From Halomonas organivorans (lineage in GTDB: Bacteria; Pseudomonadota; Gammaproteobacteria; Pseudomonadales; Halomonadaceae), in assembly GCF_014192055.1 (NCBI RefSeq), contig NZ_JACHXM010000002.1, positions 62,001-126,000 of the forward strand: a stretch of DNA of 64,000 nucleotides, given 5' to 3'. A program made the position numbers and the translations under genes. Below are positions 38,137-45,961 of the stretch, one piece after another. The notes below the pieces were generated by a model. That model did no database searches, was not told the origin of the DNA, and worked only from the letters and a program-made list of their open reading frames with translations. Numbering within the stretch: position 1 is the first letter of the stretch; every line of letters begins with the position of its first letter.

Positions 38137-38871
38137 ATGTTGCCGAACATTCGTATCGTCCTCGTCCAGACCTATCACCCTGGCAATATCGGCGCCTCGG
38201 CGCGGGCCATGAAAACCATGGGGCTCACCGATCTGGTGCTGGTCAATCCCCGCTGTTTCCCGGACCCCGAGGCCAGCCGCCTGGCCGCCGGTGCCGAGGA
38301 CGTGGTCGAGGGTGCCCGAGTCGTGGACTCCCTCGAGGCGGCGGTGAGCGACTGCGTCCAGGTCGTCGGCGCCAGCGCCCGGCTGCGCAGCATGCCGCTG
38401 CCCCACTTCGATGAACCTGCCGAGATGGCAGAGGCCGTGGTCGGCAACGCCGCCGACGATCCGGTGGCCCTGGTGTTCGGTCGCGAGCGCTTCGGCCTGA
38501 CCAACGACGAGATTCGCTGCTGCAGCCACCAGGTCAGCATTCCCGCGAATCCGGACTACGGCGTCCTCAACCTCTCGCAGGCCGTCCAGGTACTGGCCTA
38601 CGAGACGTTCCGCGCCTGGCGCCAACGCCCCGACAGCAACTTCCGCGCGCCCCGGCCATCGCATGATCGCCAACCGACCCGCGAACAGCTCGGCCACTTC
38701 CATGACCATCTGTCGCGCCTCATGCAGGCCAGCGGTTTCATCACCCAGCCCCATGCCCGAACCGAGGAGCAGCTGCAGGCGCTGTTCGCCCGCGCCCAAC
38801 CCTCACGCAAGGAACTCTCGCTGCTGCGCGGCCTGCTGAGCTCGCTGGAACGACAGATCATCGAGAAATGA
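38137..38871 (+). CDS. trmJ: tRNA (cytidine/uridine-32-2'-O)-methyltransferase
   Basis: A 244-residue SPOUT-fold methyltransferase modifying position 32 of tRNA. MLPNIRIVLVQTYHPGNIGASARAMKTMGLTDLVLVNP matches the TrmJ start; FGRERFGLTNDE and ANPDYGVLNLSQAVQVLAYE form the SAM-binding trefoil knot. The start at 38137 fits E. coli TrmJ (MLQNIRIVLV) although no ribosome site is visible. An in-frame extension reads back through the simple repeat but is unlikely to be coding. A short GC hairpin (38874-38897) follows without a T-run. Confidence 0.93.
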   Translation: MLPNIRIVLVQTYHPGNIGASARAMKTMGLTDLVLVNPRCFPDPEASRLAAGAEDVVEGARVVDSLEAAVSDCVQVVGASARLRSMPLPHFDEPAEMAEAVVGNAADDPVALVFGRERFGLTNDEIRCCSHQVSIPANPDYGVLNLSQAVQVLAYETFRAWRQRPDSNFRAPRPSHDRQPTREQLGHFHDHLSRLMQASGFITQPHARTEEQLQALFARAQPSRKELSLLRGLLSSLERQIIEK

Positions 38872-38923
38872 CAACGGCGGCTCCGATGAGCCGCCGTCGC
38901 ATCTCGAACCCTGTCCATGCGCC

Positions 38924-39823
38924 TCAGAAACGCTTGGTCAAGGTGACCCTGAACAGATCCCCCTCAGGCCGGTCCCGGTTGTCGTACTCGTGGTAGTAGG
39001 CACCGTTGAGCCCGAGGGTCAGCGACGGCCAGAAGTAGCCGACCTCCGCACCCGCGGCGTGCTGCTCGGCCTTGTCGTTGGCCAGGCCGGGCGCTACGCC
39101 ATCGTCCGCCTCGAGCTGCCAGGCATCATACCCCACCAACCCCAGCTTGAGGCCGCCGGTCAGGCGATGGCCAATCCCCCACTCCAGCGTCAGGCTGTCG
39201 CCGGGGGTGATGCCGGTGTCATCCTGCTCGCCGTGGATCTCGTAACGCGACAGCGCCGAGACGGTCCAGCGCTTCTCGGCATCCAGGTGCCAGGCACCGC
39301 CCAGCGTCAACATGGTGGAGCCGTAGCCCTTTCCCGGCGAGGCCGGCCGGTCGGCATCGAAGTCGCCGCTGGCAAACCAGTAGCCGGCGGCGGCCACCGC
39401 ATCCCAGCGCTCACCGTGCCAGCCCAGCACCAGCGGACTCAGGAAGACGTCGCCGACGCCGCTGTCACTTTCATCGATACCGGCGACATTGAAATCGAGC
39501 GACGTGTGCAGCACCGGCACGATCGCCTCCATGCCTACGTCGGCGCCGAGGAAGCGCTTGTCGCTCACCCAGACGACGCGGTTGACCAGGGCGTTGACCT
39601 CGCCGGTATTGCGCCTCGGCACGGCGTCGCCGTCACCATCGCGCAGGCTGTCGATGTCGTAGTGCACCAGATAGCCGCGGTAGTAGAGCCCGGGCGGTGG
39701 TACCACCGGACCATCGAGTCCCTCGACGCCGGGGACGTAGTGGCCATTGGCGGCCTGGGCGGCGAAAGACAGGGCGCAGCCGCCCAGTGCCAGCCCGAGG
39801 GCTAGCGTGACCTTGTGTGTCAT
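38924..39823 (-). CDS. MetA-pathway-type outer-membrane protein
   Basis: A 299-residue secreted protein with signal peptide (about 1-24, AAQA-AN) and a predicted beta-barrel of alternating hydrophobic strands ending in the C-terminal FRVTLTKRF with terminal Phe, typical of outer-membrane barrels. It belongs to the SphA/MetA_deg (phenol degradation) family found near aromatic catabolic genes and thought to admit hydrophobic aromatics. It lies 71 bp after catA, so it is probably the last gene of the phenol operon. Confidence 0.82.
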   Translation of the reverse strand: MTHKVTLALGLALGGCALSFAAQAANGHYVPGVEGLDGPVVPPPGLYYRGYLVHYDIDSLRDGDGDAVPRRNTGEVNALVNRVVWVSDKRFLGADVGMEAIVPVLHTSLDFNVAGIDESDSGVGDVFLSPLVLGWHGERWDAVAAAGYWFASGDFDADRPASPGKGYGSTMLTLGGAWHLDAEKRWTVSALSRYEIHGEQDDTGITPGDSLTLEWGIGHRLTGGLKLGLVGYDAWQLEADDGVAPGLANDKAEQHAAGAEVGYFWPSLTLGLNGAYYHEYDNRDRPEGDLFRVTLTKRF

Positions 39824-39894
39824 GGGGAGGTCCCTTGTTGTCGTTATGATCGGCCGGTGCCGGCGCGGCACCGGCGCGCGTTGTGGTGCCGAGC

Positions 39895-40839
39895 TCAGCC
39901 GGCGGTCGCGTCTTGCAGGGCCCGGGGGCGGGCATGACGGCTCTGCAGCGCGTGAGCGTCGGTCCTGGTCAGCGCGACGTCGAAGACCACCTCGGTGAAC
40001 GCCCCGTCGAAGCCACGCTTGTCAGCCTCGACGGCGTCCTCGATGCGCGTGCCCGCCACCACCAGCTCCTCGCGGGTGGCGAAGGCAAAATCGTCGTAGG
40101 TGTAAGGGTCACCGGCCAGGTTGATCTGGGTGGTCAGATGCTGGTGCCCAGGGGCGGAGACGAAGAAGTGGATATGCGCCGGACGCTGGCCGTGGCGGCC
40201 GAGCAGCTTGAGCACCCGGTCGGTGGGGCTGCCATCCGGCACACCGTAACCGGACGGGATGATGCTGCGTGCCCGATAGCGCCCTTCGGCGTCGGTGAGG
40301 ATGGTACGCCGCAGGTGATAGTCGCTCTGGGTCGGGTCGAAGAACGAATAGTTACCCTTGGCGTCGGCGTGCCAGATCTCGACCTTGGCCCCGACGATCG
40401 GCTGGCCGTCGGTGTCGCGCACCCGGCCGGTCAGCCACATCGCCTCGGCCTCGGGGTCGCTGCCGTCGTCCATGCGCGTGACGCCCTCGGCCTCGGGAGC
40501 ACCGGCGACGTACAGCGGGCCTTCGATGGTGCGCGGCGTGCCGCCGGTCAGGCCACGCGCCTCGTCCTCGGCATCCATGCGCATGTCCAGATAGTGGTCG
40601 AAGCCCAGCCCCGGGGCCAGCAGCCCGAACTGGGTCTGTTGGCCCAGCTCGTTGAGCACGCTGACCGAGGACCAGAACTCCTCGGGGGTGACGTCGAAGT
40701 CATCGATCAGCCGGTAAAGGTCGGACACCAGGCGGTGCAGGATCCGCTTGGCGCGCTCGCTTCCGCCGGCCTGCTCCAGGCCGGCGACGGCTGTCAGGAA
40801 GTCCTGGACGTCCGGGGTGTCGAAAATATTGACGGTCAT
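39895..40839 (-). CDS. catA: Catechol 1,2-dioxygenase
   Basis: A 314-residue intradiol dioxygenase giving cis,cis-muconate from catechol. The Fe(III) ligands are visible at Y164 (GNYSFF), Y198 (SGYGVP), H222 and H224 (PAHIHFF), and the N-terminal helical dimer/lipid domain (about 1-100) is present. Start ATG 40839 fits the family N-terminus; upstream extension is not family-like. Placed after the phenol hydroxylase genes, it commits phenol to ortho cleavage. cat muconate genes are not in this window. Confidence 0.96.
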   Translation of the reverse strand: MTVNIFDTPDVQDFLTAVAGLEQAGGSERAKRILHRLVSDLYRLIDDFDVTPEEFWSSVSVLNELGQQTQFGLLAPGLGFDHYLDMRMDAEDEARGLTGGTPRTIEGPLYVAGAPEAEGVTRMDDGSDPEAEAMWLTGRVRDTDGQPIVGAKVEIWHADAKGNYSFFDPTQSDYHLRRTILTDAEGRYRARSIIPSGYGVPDGSPTDRVLKLLGRHGQRPAHIHFFVSAPGHQHLTTQINLAGDPYTYDDFAFATREELVVAGTRIEDAVEADKRGFDGAFTEVVFDVALTRTDAHALQSRHARPRALQDATAG

Positions 40840-40933
40840 GGTGAGTGGCTCCTTGTGATTCTTGTGATCAACGGCCCAAGGCCGTGGCCTGGATTCCCCG
40901 GTGCGGGATCCGTTTTCGCTAAATGCGTTTGCG

Positions 40934-42001
40934 CTAGATCCGTTTGAACAGGGCCGAACGCTGCTGGGTCTCGGCACCGTCGGCGGCGGTAAGGAAGCGC
41001 TCCATGTGGATGTCGCGTTCGAACAGCCGCCCCTTCATCAGCGCGCCGATGGCCGATTCGATCATCGGCGGTGGGCCGCACAGGTAGGCCTTGTGCTCGC
41101 TGAAGCGACCATCGAAGTGCGCAATGGCGGCATCGTGGACGAAGCCTACGACGCCGTCCCAGGCGTCATCGTCCAGCGGCGCATTGAGCGCCGGCACGTA
41201 GTCAAAGCGTGGGTGCTCGGCGGCGAGCGCCTCGAAGCGCTCACGGTGGTAGAGCTCGGCGAGATGGCGTGCGCCCTGGAAAAGGGTGATGCGCCGGGTG
41301 TCCTCGGGGTCGTCGAGCAGGTCGAGGATCATCGATTCAGGGCTCGAAAGCCCCGAGCCGCCAGCGATGAAGATCACGTCCTTGGGATCGGACTTGCGCA
41401 CGAAGAACTGGCCATAGGGGCCGCTGAGCTCCAGCGCCTGGCCCTCCTCCAGCTGCTCGTGGAGCCAAGTGGTGGCGGCCCCTCCCTCGACCCTGCGCAC
41501 GTGCAGCGCAATCTCGTTGGGGGTGCCCGGCGCCGTGGCGATGGAAAAGGCCCGGGTGCCCTCCACGCCCGGCACCTGCAGGTTGATGTACTGACCGGCC
41601 TGGAAGGCCATGCCCTCGCCGGGAAGTGTCAGACGAATCTCTCGAATGGTCGGGGTCAGGTCGGCGATGGTACTGACCGTGGCCGTCCAATCCTGCACCG
41701 GATGACCGGCGAAGTCCGGGTCCTCGTCGACGTCCGCCTCGATCACCAGGTCGCTCTCGGGGCGACAGCAGCAGGCCAGGCGAAACCCCTCGTCACGCTC
41801 CATGTCCATCAGCGCAAAAGACGAGGCCTCGCCGACTTCGGCTTCACCTTCCAGCACCTGCACCTTGCAGGTGCCGCAGGTGCCGTGGCCGCAGGCGAAG
41901 GGCAGCCACACGCCCTGGCGCAGGGCGGCGTCGAGCAGGGTCTGCCCCTCCTCCACCTCGACGATCTCGCCGGTGGGTTCGATGGTCACTTCATAGCTCA
42001 T
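40934..42001 (-). CDS. dmpP: Phenol hydroxylase reductase component (P5)
   Basis: A 355-residue NADH-ferredoxin reductase. An N-terminal plant-type [2Fe-2S] domain has C37, C42, C45 and C77 (CGHGTCGTC, LACCCRP). The FAD domain follows (RAFSIATAP) and the NAD domain (FIAGGSGLSSPESMIL, YLCGPPPMI). It passes electrons from NADH to the DmpN di-iron centre. 93 bp before catA. Sixth gene of the dmpKLMNOP set. Confidence 0.96.
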   Translation of the reverse strand: MSYEVTIEPTGEIVEVEEGQTLLDAALRQGVWLPFACGHGTCGTCKVQVLEGEAEVGEASSFALMDMERDEGFRLACCCRPESDLVIEADVDEDPDFAGHPVQDWTATVSTIADLTPTIREIRLTLPGEGMAFQAGQYINLQVPGVEGTRAFSIATAPGTPNEIALHVRRVEGGAATTWLHEQLEEGQALELSGPYGQFFVRKSDPKDVIFIAGGSGLSSPESMILDLLDDPEDTRRITLFQGARHLAELYHRERFEALAAEHPRFDYVPALNAPLDDDAWDGVVGFVHDAAIAHFDGRFSEHKAYLCGPPPMIESAIGALMKGRLFERDIHMERFLTAADGAETQQRSALFKRI

Positions 42002-42016
42002 GACACTCTCCTCCCC

Positions 42017-42379
42017 TCAGATGGCCGCATCGGCCAGCTCGGACAGCCGCGGCGTGATCAGGCGCAGCTGAGACTTGTGTCCGATGCCGTTGTCGGCAAG
42101 CGAAGCCTCGCCCCGCGGAGTGACGTCCTCGCCATCGAGACGCCAGCGCGCCTCGGTGAAGTCCAGCACCTCGCTCTCGGGATGCGGCGCCAGCGCCGGT
42201 GCCAGCACCTCGTCGCGGAACGCATCGAAGGACATCGCCGGGTCGGCGAGAAAGGTCAGCGGGGCGCAGAACAGCAGGTGGCGCTCCCACATCACGTACA
42301 CCAGTTGCTGGCCGTGGAAGTTCTCGGCGCGGTCACGCACCGGGCCCCGGTAGTTCGCATAGTTGGCTTGCACGCTCAT
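42017..42379 (-). CDS. dmpO: Phenol hydroxylase P4 component
   Basis: A 120-residue protein of the DmpO/MhpO type, needed for an active hydroxylase oligomer. Motifs NFHGQQLVYVMWERHLLFC and AFRDEVLAPALAPHPE are as in the family. Tightly packed between dmpN (13 bp) and dmpP (15 bp). Confidence 0.93.
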   Translation of the reverse strand: MSVQANYANYRGPVRDRAENFHGQQLVYVMWERHLLFCAPLTFLADPAMSFDAFRDEVLAPALAPHPESEVLDFTEARWRLDGEDVTPRGEASLADNGIGHKSQLRLITPRLSELADAAI

Positions 42380-42392
42380 GATCGTTGCCTCC

Positions 42393-43904
42393 TCAGACGG
42401 CCTGTTTCCACGCGTTCCAGCGGCGCTGCTCCGCGGAGCCCTCGAAGTCGAGGTTGTCCTCGCCCATCTCGATCCGGTAGTAGTCGCCGATCACCTTCTC
42501 GAGATCGGCGCCACCGCAGTTGCCCTGCAGGATCTGGTGCACCGGCAGCCAGGCCTGGACGTACTTCTCCGGCTCGTGCTGGAAGATGTCGCGGCAGCCG
42601 TCGGAACAGAAGTGGTAGCGCTCGCCCTCGTGCACGGTGTCACGATGGCTGAGCAGGGTGTCGTCGTCCGGCTCGGTGATTGACAGCGGGATCTGGCACA
42701 CCTGGCACAGCTGCGGCAGGGTATTGTTGTAGAAGCGCTCGCCGCGGGCGGCCTTCTCGGCCAGCAGCTCGAAGCGCGGCCGGTAGAGGCGGTCGAAGGT
42801 GTCGGGATACTTCTCCGACAGCCAGTCCATCTCCTTGGCGGTGGGAATCCAGGTATTGAAGGCGGTGGCATGGCCGTACTGGTAGAAGATGAACCAGGCC
42901 TGGTGGCTGACGTGGTGCTTGCCGGTAACGGTCTGCTCGGCGTACTTGGGCGGACGAATGCCGTAGCGCTCGAGCTCCTTGAACAGCGCGCCGCCGGCTT
43001 CCTCGTAGTACATCGTCCAGGCCTCGGCCCAGGACATCACCTTGTTGGGCAACATGTAGTCCATCATCATGCCGACGATCGACAGCAGCCGATAACCGCG
43101 CCACAGCCACTTGTCGAGCCAGCGCTGGACGATCGGCACGTTGTCCTCGTGCTGTTCGAGGATGAACTTGATGATCTCGAGCCCCAGGGTCATGTGCCGC
43201 GCCTCGTCGGACTGCGCCGAGAAGCCGAAGGTCACGGTGTTCATGTCGCCGTTGTAGGCGGCACCCGACATGAACGGCAGGAACAGCAGGTTGGTCAGCA
43301 CGTACTCGAAGGAGAACGAGATCGCGGTCAGGAATTCGAAGGGGCCGGCCGTGGAGGCGTCCTCGAAGAACGACTTGGGTACCGACAGGTACCACACCCG
43401 GTCAAACATGTGCGGGAAGTCATGCATGCCACCGAAATACTTGTTGTAGTGGCTCATGGCATGGATCTGGGTCTGGGTGTGGCGAAGCTCGTCGATGGAC
43501 TGCATCTGGCAGGCGATGCGCGCGCCGACACCACCGAACTGGCGGCCCACCCGGGCATAGCCCTTGTAGGCGTTGTACTCCAGCGGGGTCACGGCGGTGA
43601 TGAACAGCTTGACCGCATTCAGGTAACGCGGGTCGCTGATCTTCATCTGGCCGTTGTTCTGCGACACCGCGTCGAAAATGGCGTACAGCTTGCGCTCCTT
43701 CTCCGCCTGGAATTTCCAGTAGTTGTCCATGGTCAGGCGGAACGGATCCTCCCACTGACTCCAGTCGGTGATCTTGATGCCCTCGAAGCTCTCCTGGGGA
43801 AAGATGTCCTCGTAGCGCTGGTAGCTGGGTTCCCAGTCCAGGTCACGGGTCATGATCCGGTAGCGCTCCTTCATGTTGAGGCGCTTGCTGGTCTTGGCGT
43901 TCAT
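42393..43904 (-). CDS. dmpN: Phenol hydroxylase large subunit (P3), di-iron oxygenase
   Basis: A 503-residue catalytic subunit of the bacterial multicomponent monooxygenase family that hydroxylates phenol to catechol. Di-iron ligands are visible at E109, E139, H142, E200, E234 and H237, the last pairs in IDELRH and SDEARH. A C-terminal zinc/YHS-like region has CQVC and FCSDGC. Length is normal. It forms the (alpha-beta-gamma)2 hydroxylase with DmpL and DmpO. Confidence 0.97.
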   Translation of the reverse strand: MNAKTSKRLNMKERYRIMTRDLDWEPSYQRYEDIFPQESFEGIKITDWSQWEDPFRLTMDNYWKFQAEKERKLYAIFDAVSQNNGQMKISDPRYLNAVKLFITAVTPLEYNAYKGYARVGRQFGGVGARIACQMQSIDELRHTQTQIHAMSHYNKYFGGMHDFPHMFDRVWYLSVPKSFFEDASTAGPFEFLTAISFSFEYVLTNLLFLPFMSGAAYNGDMNTVTFGFSAQSDEARHMTLGLEIIKFILEQHEDNVPIVQRWLDKWLWRGYRLLSIVGMMMDYMLPNKVMSWAEAWTMYYEEAGGALFKELERYGIRPPKYAEQTVTGKHHVSHQAWFIFYQYGHATAFNTWIPTAKEMDWLSEKYPDTFDRLYRPRFELLAEKAARGERFYNNTLPQLCQVCQIPLSITEPDDDTLLSHRDTVHEGERYHFCSDGCRDIFQHEPEKYVQAWLPVHQILQGNCGGADLEKVIGDYYRIEMGEDNLDFEGSAEQRRWNAWKQAV

Positions 43905-43999
43905 GGGGAAGGCTCCTCGCCGTTATTATTGGCTGGCTGTTGGCAGATGATTGGCTGGCGCATTCGTGTGGAACCGGCGTATGGCCGATCCACAACGGC

Positions 44000-44269
44000 T
44001 CAGGTGTTCCAGTAGAGAGTGAAGCTGTCGTCGTCCTCGTCGACGTTGCCGCCAAGGCTGATCAGGTCGACCTGCAGCTCCTGGGTGTCCCAGTCTCGCC
44101 CCAGCTTTTCTTCCACCGTTTCGCGCAGGATGGTCAGACGATCGTCGGCTTCGATGCGCACCATCGCCGGGCTGTGCTTGACCTCGGCACTTGGGTTGTC
44201 CTCGGTCACCGCCTCGACGATGAAGCGGGCATTCTCGTTGTCCTGCAGGGCGATAAAGACGCGTGACAT
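44000..44269 (-). CDS. dmpM: Phenol hydroxylase regulatory component (P2)
   Basis: An 89-residue cofactor-less effector protein that activates the hydroxylase. MSRVFIALQDNENARFIVEAV and the WDTQELQVDLISLGGN region match DmpM. The ATG at 44269 has GGAG 9 bp upstream; an in-frame ATG five codons earlier is less likely. Expected size for the family. Confidence 0.94.
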   Translation of the reverse strand: MSRVFIALQDNENARFIVEAVTEDNPSAEVKHSPAMVRIEADDRLTILRETVEEKLGRDWDTQELQVDLISLGGNVDEDDDSFTLYWNT

Positions 44270-44339
44270 GAGCGGGTACTCCATTGGCAAGAAAATCGGG
44301 GTTGACGTCCAAGATCGAGAGAGGCGTTCAAGCGCCGAC

Positions 44340-45326
44340 TCAGTGCGTCTCGAGCAGGCCGAGCTTGGCCAGACGCTCGTCGAGGATCGACAGGGCATCG
44401 TCGAGCGTGACTCCAGCCTTGGCGGCGACCGGCTGCAACGCGGCAACGGCACGCTCCCGCCACCCCGACACCCATTGCGCAAGCAGACCACGGTTCTCAT
44501 CGCTTTCGGCGGCCAGCGTCTTCATCAGCGCATCGATGAAGCGGCTGCCGTCCTTGAACCACTCGCCCATGAAGTCGGTGAGCATGGCGAGTTGGCCGCC
44601 CCCCGCGTCCATCAATCGGGCATCCAGGGTTTCCTGAACGAAGGGATACAGCAGGCCGTCGAGCACCAGGTTCTGGGCCACCGACAGCTCGGCCCAGTCC
44701 TCGAGCACCAGCGTGTCTTCGACGTAGCGGCGCACGCCTTGCCAGTCGGGGTCGTCCATCCACAGCTGCTTGGCCTCGCCCAGCAGCACTCCCGGGCTGT
44801 CATCGATCAGCAGGCCGATACGCGACAGGTACTGGGCGACGGCCAGTCGGTCCATGCCGTGAAACATGTGGGCCTGGCTGAGGGTGGTGCCATAGGCGGT
44901 GGAGGCGATGCCGACATTGTTCATGTTGGCGCCGAGCTCGACGTGACGCAGCGGCAGCAGGCACTCGGTCACCAGGCGACGCGCCTCGTCGCTCAGCTGG
45001 CCGCCGAGATGGCGCTTCTCGAAGAAGGCGAAGCTGGTTTCGGTGCTCTCCTGGAACTTGGCACGCGCGCCGACCCAGGCGCCGTAATAGAACTGGCGAG
45101 GGTCGCTGAAGGCATACCAGTCTTCCATCTTCAGCGCCGTGTAGCCCGGGTCGTAGAGTTCGTGTCGCTCATCGAACATCGGGCGATAGTGAAAGTTCTC
45201 GGTCGGCTGAATATCGAAACTGGCTTCCTGATAACGGGTCGCCGGCTTGTCGCCGAAACGCCTGCGGGTATGGCCATAGGTCTGGCGAATCGGCTCGATT
45301 TCTGCCGTCTTGATCTCGATGCTCAT
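44340..45326 (-). CDS. dmpL: Phenol hydroxylase beta subunit (P1)
   Basis: A 328-residue all-helical subunit of the hydroxylase, homologous to DmpN but without iron ligands, as in the family. Segments YQEASFDIQPTENFHYRPMFD and LPLRHVELGANMNN are typical of DmpL/PhL. Start ATG 45326 fits the family. Confidence 0.95.
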   Translation of the reverse strand: MSIEIKTAEIEPIRQTYGHTRRRFGDKPATRYQEASFDIQPTENFHYRPMFDERHELYDPGYTALKMEDWYAFSDPRQFYYGAWVGARAKFQESTETSFAFFEKRHLGGQLSDEARRLVTECLLPLRHVELGANMNNVGIASTAYGTTLSQAHMFHGMDRLAVAQYLSRIGLLIDDSPGVLLGEAKQLWMDDPDWQGVRRYVEDTLVLEDWAELSVAQNLVLDGLLYPFVQETLDARLMDAGGGQLAMLTDFMGEWFKDGSRFIDALMKTLAAESDENRGLLAQWVSGWRERAVAALQPVAAKAGVTLDDALSILDERLAKLGLLETH

Positions 45327-45364
45327 AGTGTCTCCTCGCTTGTTGTTGTCACGGGTTCGCTCAC

Positions 45365-45604
45365 CTACTGGCCGACGCTGTAGCGCCACTTTTCCATCTG
45401 GATATCGACCTGCCTGGCCTGCTCCTCGGTCATGAGGGTCACCTCATTGCGGGCACAGAACGACTCAAAGGCCTGAGGCGGCAGGATCAGCTCGACGAAG
45501 AGTTCGGGGTTCTCGATGGCAAAGTCGAACTCGACGAATTTCTCGCTGCGCTCCCTGACGCGCACGTAGCGCTTGAGGGAACGGGAAATGGCGGATTGGG
45601 ACAT
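45365..45604 (-). CDS. dmpK: Phenol hydroxylase assembly protein (P0)
   Basis: A 79-residue protein of the DmpK/PhK family that aids iron loading and assembly of the hydroxylase. YVRVRERSEKFVEFDFAI and the C-terminal MEKWRYSVGQ are typical. First gene of the operon, 35 bp after the -24/-12 promoter. Confidence 0.93.
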   Translation of the reverse strand: MSQSAISRSLKRYVRVRERSEKFVEFDFAIENPELFVELILPPQAFESFCARNEVTLMTEEQARQVDIQMEKWRYSVGQ

Positions 45605-45638
45605 CGGGCACCTCCGGATGTTGCGTCTCCCTGAACAT

Positions 45639-45654
45639 TACAAGCTCCGTGCCA
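45639..45654 (-). promoter_or_regulatory. Sigma-54 (-24/-12) promoter of the phenol operon
   Basis: On the minus strand TGGCAC-GGAGC-TTGTA matches the consensus TGGCAC-N5-TTGCW, with GG at -24 and GT in place of GC at -12. The GG-to-GT spacing is the required 10 bp. An A/T-rich stretch upstream (rough match TATCAGTGGTTTT to the IHF consensus at about 45671-45684) could be an IHF site. Confidence 0.83.
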
Positions 45655-45740
45655 GATGCCTGTTCGCACTGAAAAACCACTGATAAACAATGAATTGAAA
45701 AAACAAGCGCTGATATGCCGTGCCACGAAAGGCCGACAGG

Positions 45741-45788
45741 CATCAAGCAAATGATGAGTTGCTGCCTTGCAGCGTCATCAATTCATGA
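45741..45788. promoter_or_regulatory. Candidate DmpR-type upstream activating sites
   Basis: Two dyads, CATCAAGCAAATGATGA (45741-45757) and TCATCAATTCATGA (45775-45788), lie about 90-135 bp upstream of the -24/-12 promoter with centres about 32 bp apart, three helical turns. DmpR and XylR bind two such inverted repeats (core TTGATCAATTGATCAA-like) at this distance. The 357-bp gap between dmpK and dmpR is thus filled by UASs, IHF-like site and promoter; no gene is seen. Confidence 0.65.
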
Positions 45789-45961
45789 AACCGGAAAGCC
45801 TTCAGGCGATGGCCAAGCGGAATGCTGGTGGGAAAAGCACGGGAGATTTATGCTGGATCTCCGACCGGCGGAGCGGCCGGCCGAAAAAATACGACCAAAG
45901 AATCATCATCACAATAACCACAACATTCAGCATGCCAACGCCTGACACCGTGAGAGACCCC

